A DNA stretch of 64,000 nucleotides. It comes from Caproicibacterium argilliputei (GTDB taxonomy: Bacteria > Bacillota > Clostridia > Oscillospirales > Acutalibacteraceae). Made by a program: the position numbers and the translations under genes. Every line of letters starts with the position of its first letter. Positions within the stretch are counted from its first letter, which is position 1. This document shows positions 33,467 through 40,772 of this stretch, in pieces. The notes below the pieces were generated by a model. The model was not told where the DNA came from. It searched no databases and worked only from the letters and a program-made list of their open reading frames with translations. The stretch spans positions 372,001 to 436,000 of the forward strand of contig NZ_CP135996.1 in NCBI RefSeq assembly GCF_029211325.2, in the 5' to 3' direction.

Positions 33467-35650
33467 ATGGCAATTCAACACGCTGCAACGAACCTGTATT
33501 CGCACGTTTTTCAACTGGATACCCCAAACAGCAGCTATGTGCTCGGCATTTCTGAGCAGGGCCTGGCGGTGCATCTGTATTATGGTACCCGTCTTTTTGA
33601 AGGAGATTTCTCTGCCGTGTGCAGTGCGGAAAATTCTCCGTGGTTCCCGGCGCGCGCCGGCGAGCCGTTGCTGGACCATGTGCCGCTGGAGTTTTCCGGT
33701 GCGGGTATGGCGGATCTGCGGCCCAGCGCAGTCAGCGTGCAGTGGGAGGACGGCGACAATGTGGCGGATTTGCGTTATAAATCTCACCGGATTCTGGCGG
33801 GAAAACCCGCGCCGCAGGGTCTGCCCCATGTTTATACGGAGCAGGAGGAGGAAGCGCAGACGCTGGTGGTAACACTGGCGGACGAAAAGGGATTGGAAGC
33901 GGAGCTGTATTACACTGTGTTCCGAGACAGCGATGCGCTGGTGCGCCGCACGGTGCTGCGCAATGCGGGCAGCCAAACAGTGACGGTGCTACGTGTGATG
34001 AGCGCCAGCCTGGACCTTACGGAAAGCCGCATGGAACTGGTGCACCTGCACGGCAGCTGGGCGCGGGAGTTTACACGTGAGCGGCTGCCCGTGGGCCATG
34101 GGGAGCAGCGCATTGGCAGCTTCTGCGGCGCTTCCGGTCACCAGCACAATCCGTTTTTGGCAGTTGTGACACCGGACTGCACGGAAACCGCCGGAGAGGC
34201 GTACGGCTGCAGCTTTGTGTACAGCGGTAATTTCTGCATGGAAACCAATGTGGATGCCAGCGACCGTCTGCGCATCAATGCCGGGCTGTCTGACCGCGCG
34301 TTTCGCTGGCCGCTGGCTGCCGGCGAGTCCTTTGAAACGCCGGAGGCTGTGCTGGTGTACTCCGGCAGCGGCTTGGGTGAAATGTCGCGCACATACCACA
34401 AGCTGTACCGCAGCCGGGTGAGCCGCGGCTACTGGCGCGACCGCCCGCGGCCGGTGCTGCTCAATACCTGGGAGGGCGTCTACTTTGACTTTAACTGCGA
34501 CAAGCTGCTGCGCATTGCCAAAGCAGCTGCGCAGGAAGGCATTGAACTGTTTGTCATTGACGACGGCTGGTTTGGTCACCGTGCGGACGACACTTCCTCT
34601 TTGGGCGACTGGACACCCTGGGAAGAAAAGCTGGGCTGCACACTTTCTGAATTGGTCAAAAATGTAAACGAACTGGGCATGGGCTTCGGCCTTTGGGTGG
34701 AGCCGGAGATGGTTTCGCCGGACAGCGATTTATACCGCGCGCATCCGGATTGGGTGATTCGCCGCCCCGACCGTGCAGCAACGCTGAAGCGCACACAGCT
34801 GATTCTGGACCTTTCCCGCAAAGAGGTGCAGGACTCTGTGATTGACGCGATGACGAAGCTGTTTTCTTCCGCACCGATTGCCTATGTCAAGTGGGATATG
34901 AACCGCAATATGTCGGAAATCGGTTCCGCGGCGGATTTGACCGCAAGTGCCGGCGCGCTGGCGCACCGCTATATGCTCGGGCTGTACCGGGTGCTGGAAA
35001 CGCTGACCTCCCGTTTCCCGAAAATCCTGTTTGAAAGCTGCGCCAGCGGCGGCGGCCGCTTTGATGCCGGGATGCTGTACTATATGCCGCAGACCTGGAC
35101 CAGCGATGACAGCGATGCGGTTCAACGTCTGGACATTCAGGGCGGAGCGTCACTGGTGTATCCGCCGTCGATGATGAGCTGCCATGTTTCCGCTGTACCG
35201 AACCATCAGGTGCGGCGCCGCACGCCGCTTTCCACGCGCTGGGACGTTGCCATGCTTGGCGGCGGCTTCGGCTATGAATTGGACATGACCAAATTCAGCG
35301 CGGAAGAAGCGGAAACGGTCAAAGAGCAGATTGCAGCCTATAAGCAGGAGCGGGACAGCCTGTTTGACAGTCGTTTTTACCGTCTGCCCATGCTGGAAGG
35401 GATGGCGGCGTTCCAGCAGATTTCTGCGGACGGCAAAAAAGTGGTGGCAACCTGTGTTCGCCGGCTGTACAATGCCAAGGGCGAGCCGCATTGGCTGCGC
35501 CTGCAGGGGCTGAACCCGCACGCGCAGTATCGCTGCTTGCGGGACGGCAGCGTTGTGACCGGTGCGGTGCTGATGGGCCGCGGCATCCGGCTGCACCTGG
35601 AGCCGGAAGATTTCGCAAGCGACCGAATTGTTTTGGAACGGCTTTCCTGA
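33467..35650 (+). CDS. glycoside hydrolase family 36 alpha-galactosidase
   Basis: 727-residue cytosolic retaining alpha-galactosidase, which removes alpha-1,6-galactose from raffinose-type sugars or galactomannan oligosaccharides. N-terminal beta-sandwich, then a TIM barrel with FVIDDGWFGHR, nucleophile Asp477 in YVKWDMNRN, CASGGGRFD, and acid/base Asp at 547-548 in WTSDDSD; C-terminal beta domain. The residue numbers and length agree closely with the tetrameric Gram-positive enzymes of this family. Ribosome site GGGAGGAAG. It lies between the mannose operon and lacI, consistent with galactomannan use. Confidence 0.95.
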   Translation: MAIQHAATNLYSHVFQLDTPNSSYVLGISEQGLAVHLYYGTRLFEGDFSAVCSAENSPWFPARAGEPLLDHVPLEFSGAGMADLRPSAVSVQWEDGDNVADLRYKSHRILAGKPAPQGLPHVYTEQEEEAQTLVVTLADEKGLEAELYYTVFRDSDALVRRTVLRNAGSQTVTVLRVMSASLDLTESRMELVHLHGSWAREFTRERLPVGHGEQRIGSFCGASGHQHNPFLAVVTPDCTETAGEAYGCSFVYSGNFCMETNVDASDRLRINAGLSDRAFRWPLAAGESFETPEAVLVYSGSGLGEMSRTYHKLYRSRVSRGYWRDRPRPVLLNTWEGVYFDFNCDKLLRIAKAAAQEGIELFVIDDGWFGHRADDTSSLGDWTPWEEKLGCTLSELVKNVNELGMGFGLWVEPEMVSPDSDLYRAHPDWVIRRPDRAATLKRTQLILDLSRKEVQDSVIDAMTKLFSSAPIAYVKWDMNRNMSEIGSAADLTASAGALAHRYMLGLYRVLETLTSRFPKILFESCASGGGRFDAGMLYYMPQTWTSDDSDAVQRLDIQGGASLVYPPSMMSCHVSAVPNHQVRRRTPLSTRWDVAMLGGGFGYELDMTKFSAEEAETVKEQIAAYKQERDSLFDSRFYRLPMLEGMAAFQQISADGKKVVATCVRRLYNAKGEPHWLRLQGLNPHAQYRCLRDGSVVTGAVLMGRGIRLHLEPEDFASDRIVLERLS

Positions 35651-35681
35651 CACAGAGCATGGCGGCGAAAGCGAAAAAGCA

Positions 35682-35710
35682 TTGACTTTTTCGCTTTCGT
35701 TTTGTACAAT
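35682..35710 (+). promoter_or_regulatory. sigma-A promoter of lacI
   Basis: TTGACT (35682-35687), 17-bp spacer, TACAAT (35705-35710). Confidence 0.8.
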
Positions 35711-35713
35711 ACA

Positions 35714-35730
35714 TTTGTTAAGTAAACAAA
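35714..35730 (+). promoter_or_regulatory. putative LacI operator (autoregulation)
   Basis: TTTGTTAAGTAAACAAA, a 17-nt dyad around a central G (arms match at 7 of 8 positions), just after the -10 and spanning the expected start site. Contains the TTAAGTAAA core (35718-35726). Confidence 0.55.
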
Positions 35731-35791
35731 ACTTTAATTAGCTAATCAATCACGCTGCGCACTTCTGCTGCGGGAAAAAGGAGAGATGAGG

Positions 35792-36799
35792 ATGCCGAAA
35801 GCAGTGCGGATGGCGGATATTGCCCGCAAAGTCGGGGTCAGCACCGTGACCGTTTCCAAAGCGCTGGCAGACAAAGACGGTGTCAGCGAGGAAATCCGCG
35901 CGAAAATTAAAGAAACCGCACAGGAAATGGGCTATCAGCAGGGCGCTGCTTCCCGCAGAGCACGTACCGGTTCCACAGGCAACATCGGCATCTTGGTGGC
36001 GGCGCGGTTTGTGCATGACGGCGCAAATTCATTTTACTGGGAGTTGTACCAGCGGGTGGTCAGTCGCCTGTTAACGGCAAACTACTACGGCATTTTGGAA
36101 CTGCTGCCGGAAGAAACCGAGCGGCAGCTGGCACTGCCGCACGTTTTGCAGGATGGGAAAATTGACGGCCTCATTGTCATCGGGCAGGTCAGCAGCGATT
36201 ACCGCCGAATGCTACAGGAAAAAATGCTGGTTCCCACGGTGTTTCTGGACACCTACGACAGCGGTGATACCGGCTGCTCAGTCATTTCTGACGGGTACTA
36301 CGGCATGTACTTGGTGACCAGTTATGTGCTGGCGCGGGGGCACCGGAAGGTGCATTTCGTGGGGACACTGGACGCGACCAGCAGTATCAGCGACCGTTAC
36401 TTCGGTTACTGCCGTGCCATGATGGAGCACGGTCTTTCGGTTACGCCGGAGATGGTTTTGCCTGACCGTGACGAACACGGCAGCCTTCGCTTTGCCTTGC
36501 CGCAGGAACTGCCGAGCGCCTATGTCTGCAACTGCGACATGACAGCGTATCAGCTCATCAGCCAGCTGAAAGAGCGCGGTTTGCAGGTACCGGCGGATAT
36601 TTCCGTGGCGGGGTTCGATGATTTTCGGGTGCCGTATATTTCCGTACCGGAAATTACGACTTACGCAGTGAATATGTCCGGCATGGCGCGCACCTGCGTG
36701 GATGCGCTGCAGCAGCAGATTCACCATCAGCATCCGGTCGCCGGCATCAAAATCGTGAGCGGGCACTTGGTTACCCGGGACAGTGTGAGGCAGCTGTAA
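35792..36799 (+). CDS. LacI-family transcriptional regulator
   Basis: 335 residues with complete LacI architecture: HTH MADIARKVGVSTVTVSKALA, hinge region around EEIRAKIKETAQEMGY, then the periplasmic-binding-like sugar sensor ending ISVAGFDDFRVPYISVPEIT. It should repress in the absence of an inducing sugar. The start is set at the second ATG (35792) because AAGGAG ends 8 nt before it and only 2 nt before the first. Its own promoter carries a dyad over the start site, and the same core occurs at the pgm operon promoter and upstream of the esterase gene, so these are likely regulon members. Ligand unknown; mannose, galactose or mannobiose would fit. Confidence 0.92.
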   Translation: MPKAVRMADIARKVGVSTVTVSKALADKDGVSEEIRAKIKETAQEMGYQQGAASRRARTGSTGNIGILVAARFVHDGANSFYWELYQRVVSRLLTANYYGILELLPEETERQLALPHVLQDGKIDGLIVIGQVSSDYRRMLQEKMLVPTVFLDTYDSGDTGCSVISDGYYGMYLVTSYVLARGHRKVHFVGTLDATSSISDRYFGYCRAMMEHGLSVTPEMVLPDRDEHGSLRFALPQELPSAYVCNCDMTAYQLISQLKERGLQVPADISVAGFDDFRVPYISVPEITTYAVNMSGMARTCVDALQQQIHHQHPVAGIKIVSGHLVTRDSVRQL

Positions 36800-36812
36800 G
36801 AGGACAACTATA

Positions 36813-36855
36813 AAAAAGGACGCGAAAGCTTTTGTCAGGCTTTCGCGTCCTTTTT
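36813..36855. terminator. bidirectional terminator between lacI and araC
   Basis: AAAAAGGACGCGAAAGC (36813-36829) pairs with GCTTTCGCGTCCTTTTT (36839-36855); its right arm overlaps the 3' end of the convergent gene. Confidence 0.9.
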
Positions 36856-37647
36856 GGCAGCTGTTTCGGGGGATTCGGCAACATGAATCCGGTAAGCGAG
36901 CGGTGAAAGGCCGACTCGCTTTTTAAACAGCCGGATAAAGTAAGAGGGATTTTCGATGCCGACCGCCGCGCCGATTTCCAAAACGCTGCGGTTGGTGTTT
37001 CGCAGCAGGCAGCAGGCTTCTTCCACACGGACATTCAGCAGGTATGCAAACGGGGAGCTGCCGTAGTAAAGTTTGAAGTCCTTATCCAGCTTGTACTTGT
37101 TCCAGTGCAGTTCCTTGGCAAGGGCGTCCAGGGTCAGCTTTTCTCGGTAGCGGGTGTCCAAAATCTGTTTGAGTGCGCGGATGGAAGCCGGCGGCAGGGC
37201 GTCTGCCGGAGAAAGCGGCTGCGTTTCCGTCAGCAGTTGCTGACAAAGTCGCGTCAGCAGGCAGTCTGCGCCTCCGGTGCATTGACCGGTCAGGGCGGCA
37301 CATTGTGCGGCAAGCGTGCTGTTCTGTTCCGGTATGCGCACGGCAGGGCCTGTATCTCCCAGCAGCGGCAAGGTGCCAGACCCGACAATTTGTAAAACAG
37401 GAACGGCCTGCACGGTGGCTTTCAGCAGCGGAGCCTGACCGGCACGCACCACCAGAAAGCAGCCGCCGGGAATCTGCCAGCTGCGCCGGTGATCCTCCAT
37501 ACAGCACGCTGCCTGCACACAGTAGAGGGAAAAGGTATCACGGGAAAGGCAGAAAAGCGGCATTTGGTTTGCAATCGTTCCCTGTGTACTGCCCAGAAAG
37601 CGGCATTCGGCTTGCGGCGGTGCGGGGGAGGGCTGCTTTTCATTCAT
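36835..37647 (-). CDS. AraC-family transcriptional regulator
   Basis: 270 residues. The C-terminal 100 residues form the two-HTH AraC domain (LTLDALAKELHWNKYKLDKDF, then VLEIGAAVGIENPSYFIRLF, ending LSPLAYRIH). The N-terminal part is a poorly conserved sensor, possibly cupin-like, rich in cysteines. Probably an activator of neighbouring carbohydrate genes. Ribosome site GGAG is 12 nt from the start, a little far. It has its own promoter at 37703, which the nearby IS insertion has left intact. Confidence 0.85.
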   Translation of the reverse strand: MNEKQPSPAPPQAECRFLGSTQGTIANQMPLFCLSRDTFSLYCVQAACCMEDHRRSWQIPGGCFLVVRAGQAPLLKATVQAVPVLQIVGSGTLPLLGDTGPAVRIPEQNSTLAAQCAALTGQCTGGADCLLTRLCQQLLTETQPLSPADALPPASIRALKQILDTRYREKLTLDALAKELHWNKYKLDKDFKLYYGSSPFAYLLNVRVEEACCLLRNTNRSVLEIGAAVGIENPSYFIRLFKKRVGLSPLAYRIHVAESPETAAKKDAKA

Positions 37648-37702
37648 GGCGGCTCGGCTCCTTTTAGAAAATCCTGAAGTTTCCGGTGCGGTTTATAACC
37701 TG

Positions 37703-37731
37703 ATTATAATGCTTTTGCGTAGAAATAGCAA
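37703..37731 (-). promoter_or_regulatory. sigma-A promoter of araC
   Basis: Minus strand TTGCTA (37726-37731), 17-bp spacer, TATAAT (37703-37708). Confidence 0.75.
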
Positions 37732-37805
37732 TTTGTTCGGCACCTATGCAACAGGATTCGTCGGAAGCGGCTTTATGACGGATTTTCTAAAAGAAATTTA
37801 CTTAA

Positions 37806-37819
37806 GGCAACACCGCACA
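37806..37819. repeat. IS terminal inverted repeat, left
   Basis: GGCAACACCGCACA; exact reverse complement of the right end. Confidence 0.92.
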
Positions 37820-37902
37820 ATGGCATAAAAAATCCACGCCATCTGCCAAAGGCGGCAAACAGCGAGGAACTCTCCCAATTATATCTGCGAAGGCAAACGC
37901 AA

Positions 37903-38880
37903 TCAGACTGCCAGGCCGGGCCTGTCAGCCAGAATCAGATTCGCCAACGCAAACATCATATTCAGTTTGGCGGTCTGCTTTTGCAGACCTCGGTATCGCG
38001 TCTTTCGGTACCGTAACAGACCTTTCACAACGGCAAAAACATGTTCTACTTTGGCACGAACCGATGACTTTTCGTGCTCTCTGCGCTTGAGTTGGGCTTG
38101 CGACCTGTTGGAACCCTTTTTGATTTGCGATGGGCGACGATTGAACTTGTAACGGATACGCTTGCCAGCATTGTTCTTTATAATGGCATCCTCGCGCTTT
38201 TCCGCTCCCAAATATCCGCTGTCTCCGTATACAACGCTTTCCTCTCCGGTCAGCAGTTTGGAGGTCATGGCGACATCATGGACATTGGCGGCCGTTACCT
38301 CAACCGTGTGAACAAGCCCGCTATCCTTATCCACCCCAACATGTGCCTTGTAGCCAAAGTGCCACGCATTGCCCTTCTTCACCTGATGTGCATCCGGGTC
38401 TCGCTGCTTCTCCTGATTTTTCGTGGAGGACGGAGCGGCTATGATGGTGGAATCCACAATGGTACCCTTTTTCAGAAGCAGTCCCTTTTGTTGCAGCAAA
38501 TTTGCCACCTGCGCAAACAACTGCTCCTGCAAACCGTTTTGTATGAGAATATTACGAAATCTTCCCAGCGTATCCCCGTCCGGCACCTGATTGCTTGATT
38601 CCACGCCGCAGAAATCCGAAAAGGCACGACTGTCGATCGTTTCAGCCACCGTTGCTTCGTCGGATAGATTATATAGGTTTTGCAGCAGATACAGCCGCAG
38701 CATCAGTTCCAAATCATAGGGCTTGTTTCCGTGCTCTCCTTTGTAGTAGCACGGCTTGATCATGGCCACCCATTTCCCCCATGGAACGATGCGCTCAATC
38801 TGCTCGAGAAATTCTTTTTTCTTCGTACGCGCCTGTGCCAGTTCATCGCACAGAGCTGACATACTCATCTGCTTATCCAT
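37903..38880 (-). CDS. IS5-family DDE transposase
   Basis: 325 residues, full length. N-terminal IS5 dimer/DNA-binding region with YDLELMLRLYLLQNLYNLSD and FSDFCGVESSNQVPDGDTLGRFR. The catalytic triad reads Asp in IVDSTIIAAPSS, Asp in VYGDSGYLG and Glu in SVRAKVEHVFAVVKG. No frameshift or stop interrupts it, so the element should be able to move. Start at MDKQMSM, about 45 bp inside the right end of the element. Only a weak ribosome site is present, typical of IS genes. Confidence 0.95.
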   Translation of the reverse strand: MDKQMSMSALCDELAQARTKKKEFLEQIERIVPWGKWVAMIKPCYYKGEHGNKPYDLELMLRLYLLQNLYNLSDEATVAETIDSRAFSDFCGVESSNQVPDGDTLGRFRNILIQNGLQEQLFAQVANLLQQKGLLLKKGTIVDSTIIAAPSSTKNQEKQRDPDAHQVKKGNAWHFGYKAHVGVDKDSGLVHTVEVTAANVHDVAMTSKLLTGEESVVYGDSGYLGAEKREDAIIKNNAGKRIRYKFNRRPSQIKKGSNRSQAQLKRREHEKSSVRAKVEHVFAVVKGLLRYRKTRYRGLQKQTAKLNMMFALANLILADRPGLAV

Positions 38881-38924
38881 ATACCTATTTTATCATATCT
38901 CGCTTCTTACCGCAGCTTTTTTTC

Positions 38925-38938
38925 TGTGCGGTGTTGCC
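38925..38938. repeat. IS terminal inverted repeat, right
   Basis: TGTGCGGTGTTGCC; followed by the TTAA target duplication. Confidence 0.92.
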
Positions 38939-39047
38939 TTAAAAACTGCGAAGCCTCACAAAAGATGTAAGTTCCCCGAAACTGCTGGTATAGATACCTT
39001 TCAAAAAGAATAGAAAAACCAATATCTTTTTATTATTCACAAGATTG

Positions 39048-39053
39048 TATAAT
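39048..39053 (+). promoter_or_regulatory. -10 element candidate before the esterase gene
   Basis: Perfect TATAAT with only a weak TCTTTT -35 at 17 bp, consistent with activator dependence. The rest of 38943-39122 has no gene. Confidence 0.4.
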
Positions 39054-39122
39054 GACTTTCTACGAAATAATCGGTAAACTGTAAAGATATACCTGAAACT
39101 TATTTAGCAAATAAAATATTTT

Positions 39123-39131
39123 TTAAGTAAA
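39123..39131 (+). promoter_or_regulatory. putative operator TTAAGTAAA before the esterase gene
   Basis: Same 9-mer as at the pgm and lacI promoters, in an AT-rich dyad, 22 bp before the start codon. Confidence 0.4.
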
Positions 39132-39152
39132 AAATGAAAGGGGACAAAACCC

Positions 39153-40679
39153 ATGGAGAAAAAGACTCTGCGCTGTGCGGCGGTGTTTTCGGACCATATG
39201 GTCCTGCAGCGAGAGAAAGCAGCCTGCATTTTTGGCAGCGGCCGCACGGGCAGCTGCGTTACGGCAGAGATTGATGGCTGCGCGGCACAGACACTGGTGC
39301 GGGACGGCGCCTGGCGCCTCTGCCTGCCGCCGCACAAGGCGGGCGGGCCGTTCACGCTGACTGTTTCAGACGGAGAAACATCCTGCCGGTTTTCTGACGT
39401 GCTGTTCGGTGAAGTCTGGCTGGCCGGCGGGCAGAGCAACATGGAACTGGAGCTGCAGAACTGCAAAAACGGCAGAGCAGCGCTTGCCGCCTGCGCCAAT
39501 GCTTCCCTGCGCTTCTACAATGTCAGCAAGTGCGCGGTTCTGGATGCTGCGGTGCAGGCGGAGCAAAAGAACCGCTGGCGCGTGTCGGGCACGGAAGCCT
39601 GCGCGGATGTATCCGCGGTGGCGTACTTCTGTGCGCGCCGTCTGCAGCAGGAGCTGCAGGTGCCGGTTGGCATCATAGATTGCTATTGGGGCGGCACTTC
39701 CATCAGCTGCTGGATGCCGGAAGCGCAGCTGCGGCGTTCGGCGGCGGGGGAAAAATACCTGACGGACTTTGCCGCGGAAGTGGGGAACAAGACAGACGAA
39801 GCATACGACCAAGAGATGCAGGTGTACAACGCGGCATACCAGAGCTGGGACGCACGTGTCAAGGCCGCACGTGTGCAAAATCCGGATATTCCATGGGAGG
39901 CGTTGAATCAGATATGCGGGCCTTGCCCGTGGCCGCAGCCAGTGGGCAGGCAGTCGCCGTTTCGCCCTGCGGGTCTGTACACGACCATGGTTCAGCGCGT
40001 GGTTCCTTATACACTGCGCGGCTTTTTGTACTATCAGGGGGAGCAGGACTGGGCTTCTTGTCATGACTACGGCGAGATGATGTGGTATCTGATTGACCAG
40101 TGGCGCACGGACTGGCAAGAAGACGCCCTGCCGTTTCTGTTTGTGCAGCTGCCTATGTACATCGCCAAGGAAGACTGGGAAAAAGGGGAGGACGGCAGGC
40201 ACTTCTGCTATTTGCGTGAACAGCAGGCGCGGGTTTCGCGGTTCGTGCAAAACACCGGCCTTGCCTCGGCGCTGGACTGCGGGGAATTTGATAACATCCA
40301 CCCGCTGGAAAAGCAGACGGTCGGAGAAAGGCTTGCCCTGCAGGCACTGCAGAAAGTGTACGGCAAACCACTGGAGGCGGACAGTCCCGCGGCGGTGTCC
40401 TGCTTTCCCGAGGGCGGCGGTCTGCGGATTCGTTTTGCACACACCGCCGGCGGCCTGCGGCTGTCCGGCGCTTGCCGCGATGCGTTTGGCTGTGCGTTTG
40501 AGGTGGCTGGCGAGGATGGCAGGTTCTTTCCGGCACAGGCGGAGGTCGGGCAGGACAGCGTCTGCCTTTCCTGCGCACAGGTGCCGTATCCGGTGCACGC
40601 GCGCTACGCATGGTACAGCTATGGGCCGACACCGCTTTACGGCGGCAGCGGGCTGCCCGCGCTGCCGTTTCGGTTTTGA
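39153..40679 (+). CDS. SASA-type carbohydrate acetylesterase (sialate O-acetylesterase-like)
   Basis: 508-residue SGNH-like esterase. The catalytic serine is in LAGGQSNMEL (GQSNME is the family hallmark); VGIIDCYWGGTSISCWMP and LYYQGEQDW follow, and the catalytic His is in FDNIHPLEK near residue 385. An N-terminal beta-sandwich domain (about 1-90, AAVFSDHMVLQR) is usual in this group. No signal peptide, so it acts inside the cell. Between mannosidase and galactosidase genes, removal of acetyl groups from mannan- or xylan-derived oligosaccharides is more likely than from sialic acid, for which no genes are present. Ribosome site AAAGGGG. Confidence 0.88.
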   Translation: MEKKTLRCAAVFSDHMVLQREKAACIFGSGRTGSCVTAEIDGCAAQTLVRDGAWRLCLPPHKAGGPFTLTVSDGETSCRFSDVLFGEVWLAGGQSNMELELQNCKNGRAALAACANASLRFYNVSKCAVLDAAVQAEQKNRWRVSGTEACADVSAVAYFCARRLQQELQVPVGIIDCYWGGTSISCWMPEAQLRRSAAGEKYLTDFAAEVGNKTDEAYDQEMQVYNAAYQSWDARVKAARVQNPDIPWEALNQICGPCPWPQPVGRQSPFRPAGLYTTMVQRVVPYTLRGFLYYQGEQDWASCHDYGEMMWYLIDQWRTDWQEDALPFLFVQLPMYIAKEDWEKGEDGRHFCYLREQQARVSRFVQNTGLASALDCGEFDNIHPLEKQTVGERLALQALQKVYGKPLEADSPAAVSCFPEGGGLRIRFAHTAGGLRLSGACRDAFGCAFEVAGEDGRFFPAQAEVGQDSVCLSCAQVPYPVHARYAWYSYGPTPLYGGSGLPALPFRF

Positions 40680-40706
40680 GAAGCAGCGGAAACACGCTCC
40701 CTGCGG

Positions 40707-40735
40707 TTGCATTTTGCGCGGGCCTCCTTTATAGT
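40707..40735 (+). promoter_or_regulatory. sigma-A promoter of the beta-mannosidase gene
   Basis: TTGCAT (40707-40712), 17-bp spacer, TATAGT (40730-40735). Confidence 0.7.
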
Positions 40736-40772
40736 AAAAGAGAATAAAAAGGTATGAGAAGGGAAACAGAAA

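Larger units (their letters stand above)
37806..38938 (-). mobile_element. IS5-family insertion sequence, complete
   Basis: 1133-bp element bounded by perfect 14-bp inverted repeats GGCAACACCGCACA (37806-37819) and TGTGCGGTGTTGCC (38925-38938), flanked by the 4-bp target duplication TTAA (37802-37805 and 38939-38942), which fits the YTAR target of IS5-type elements. It carries one intact transposase gene on the minus strand. Inserted between araC and the esterase gene. The match of both duplications suggests a recent, undisturbed insertion. Confidence 0.93.

Noticed and set aside
37646-37828. Short plus-strand frame running into the IS
   Set aside because: It runs across the araC promoter and the IS boundary; no ribosome site.
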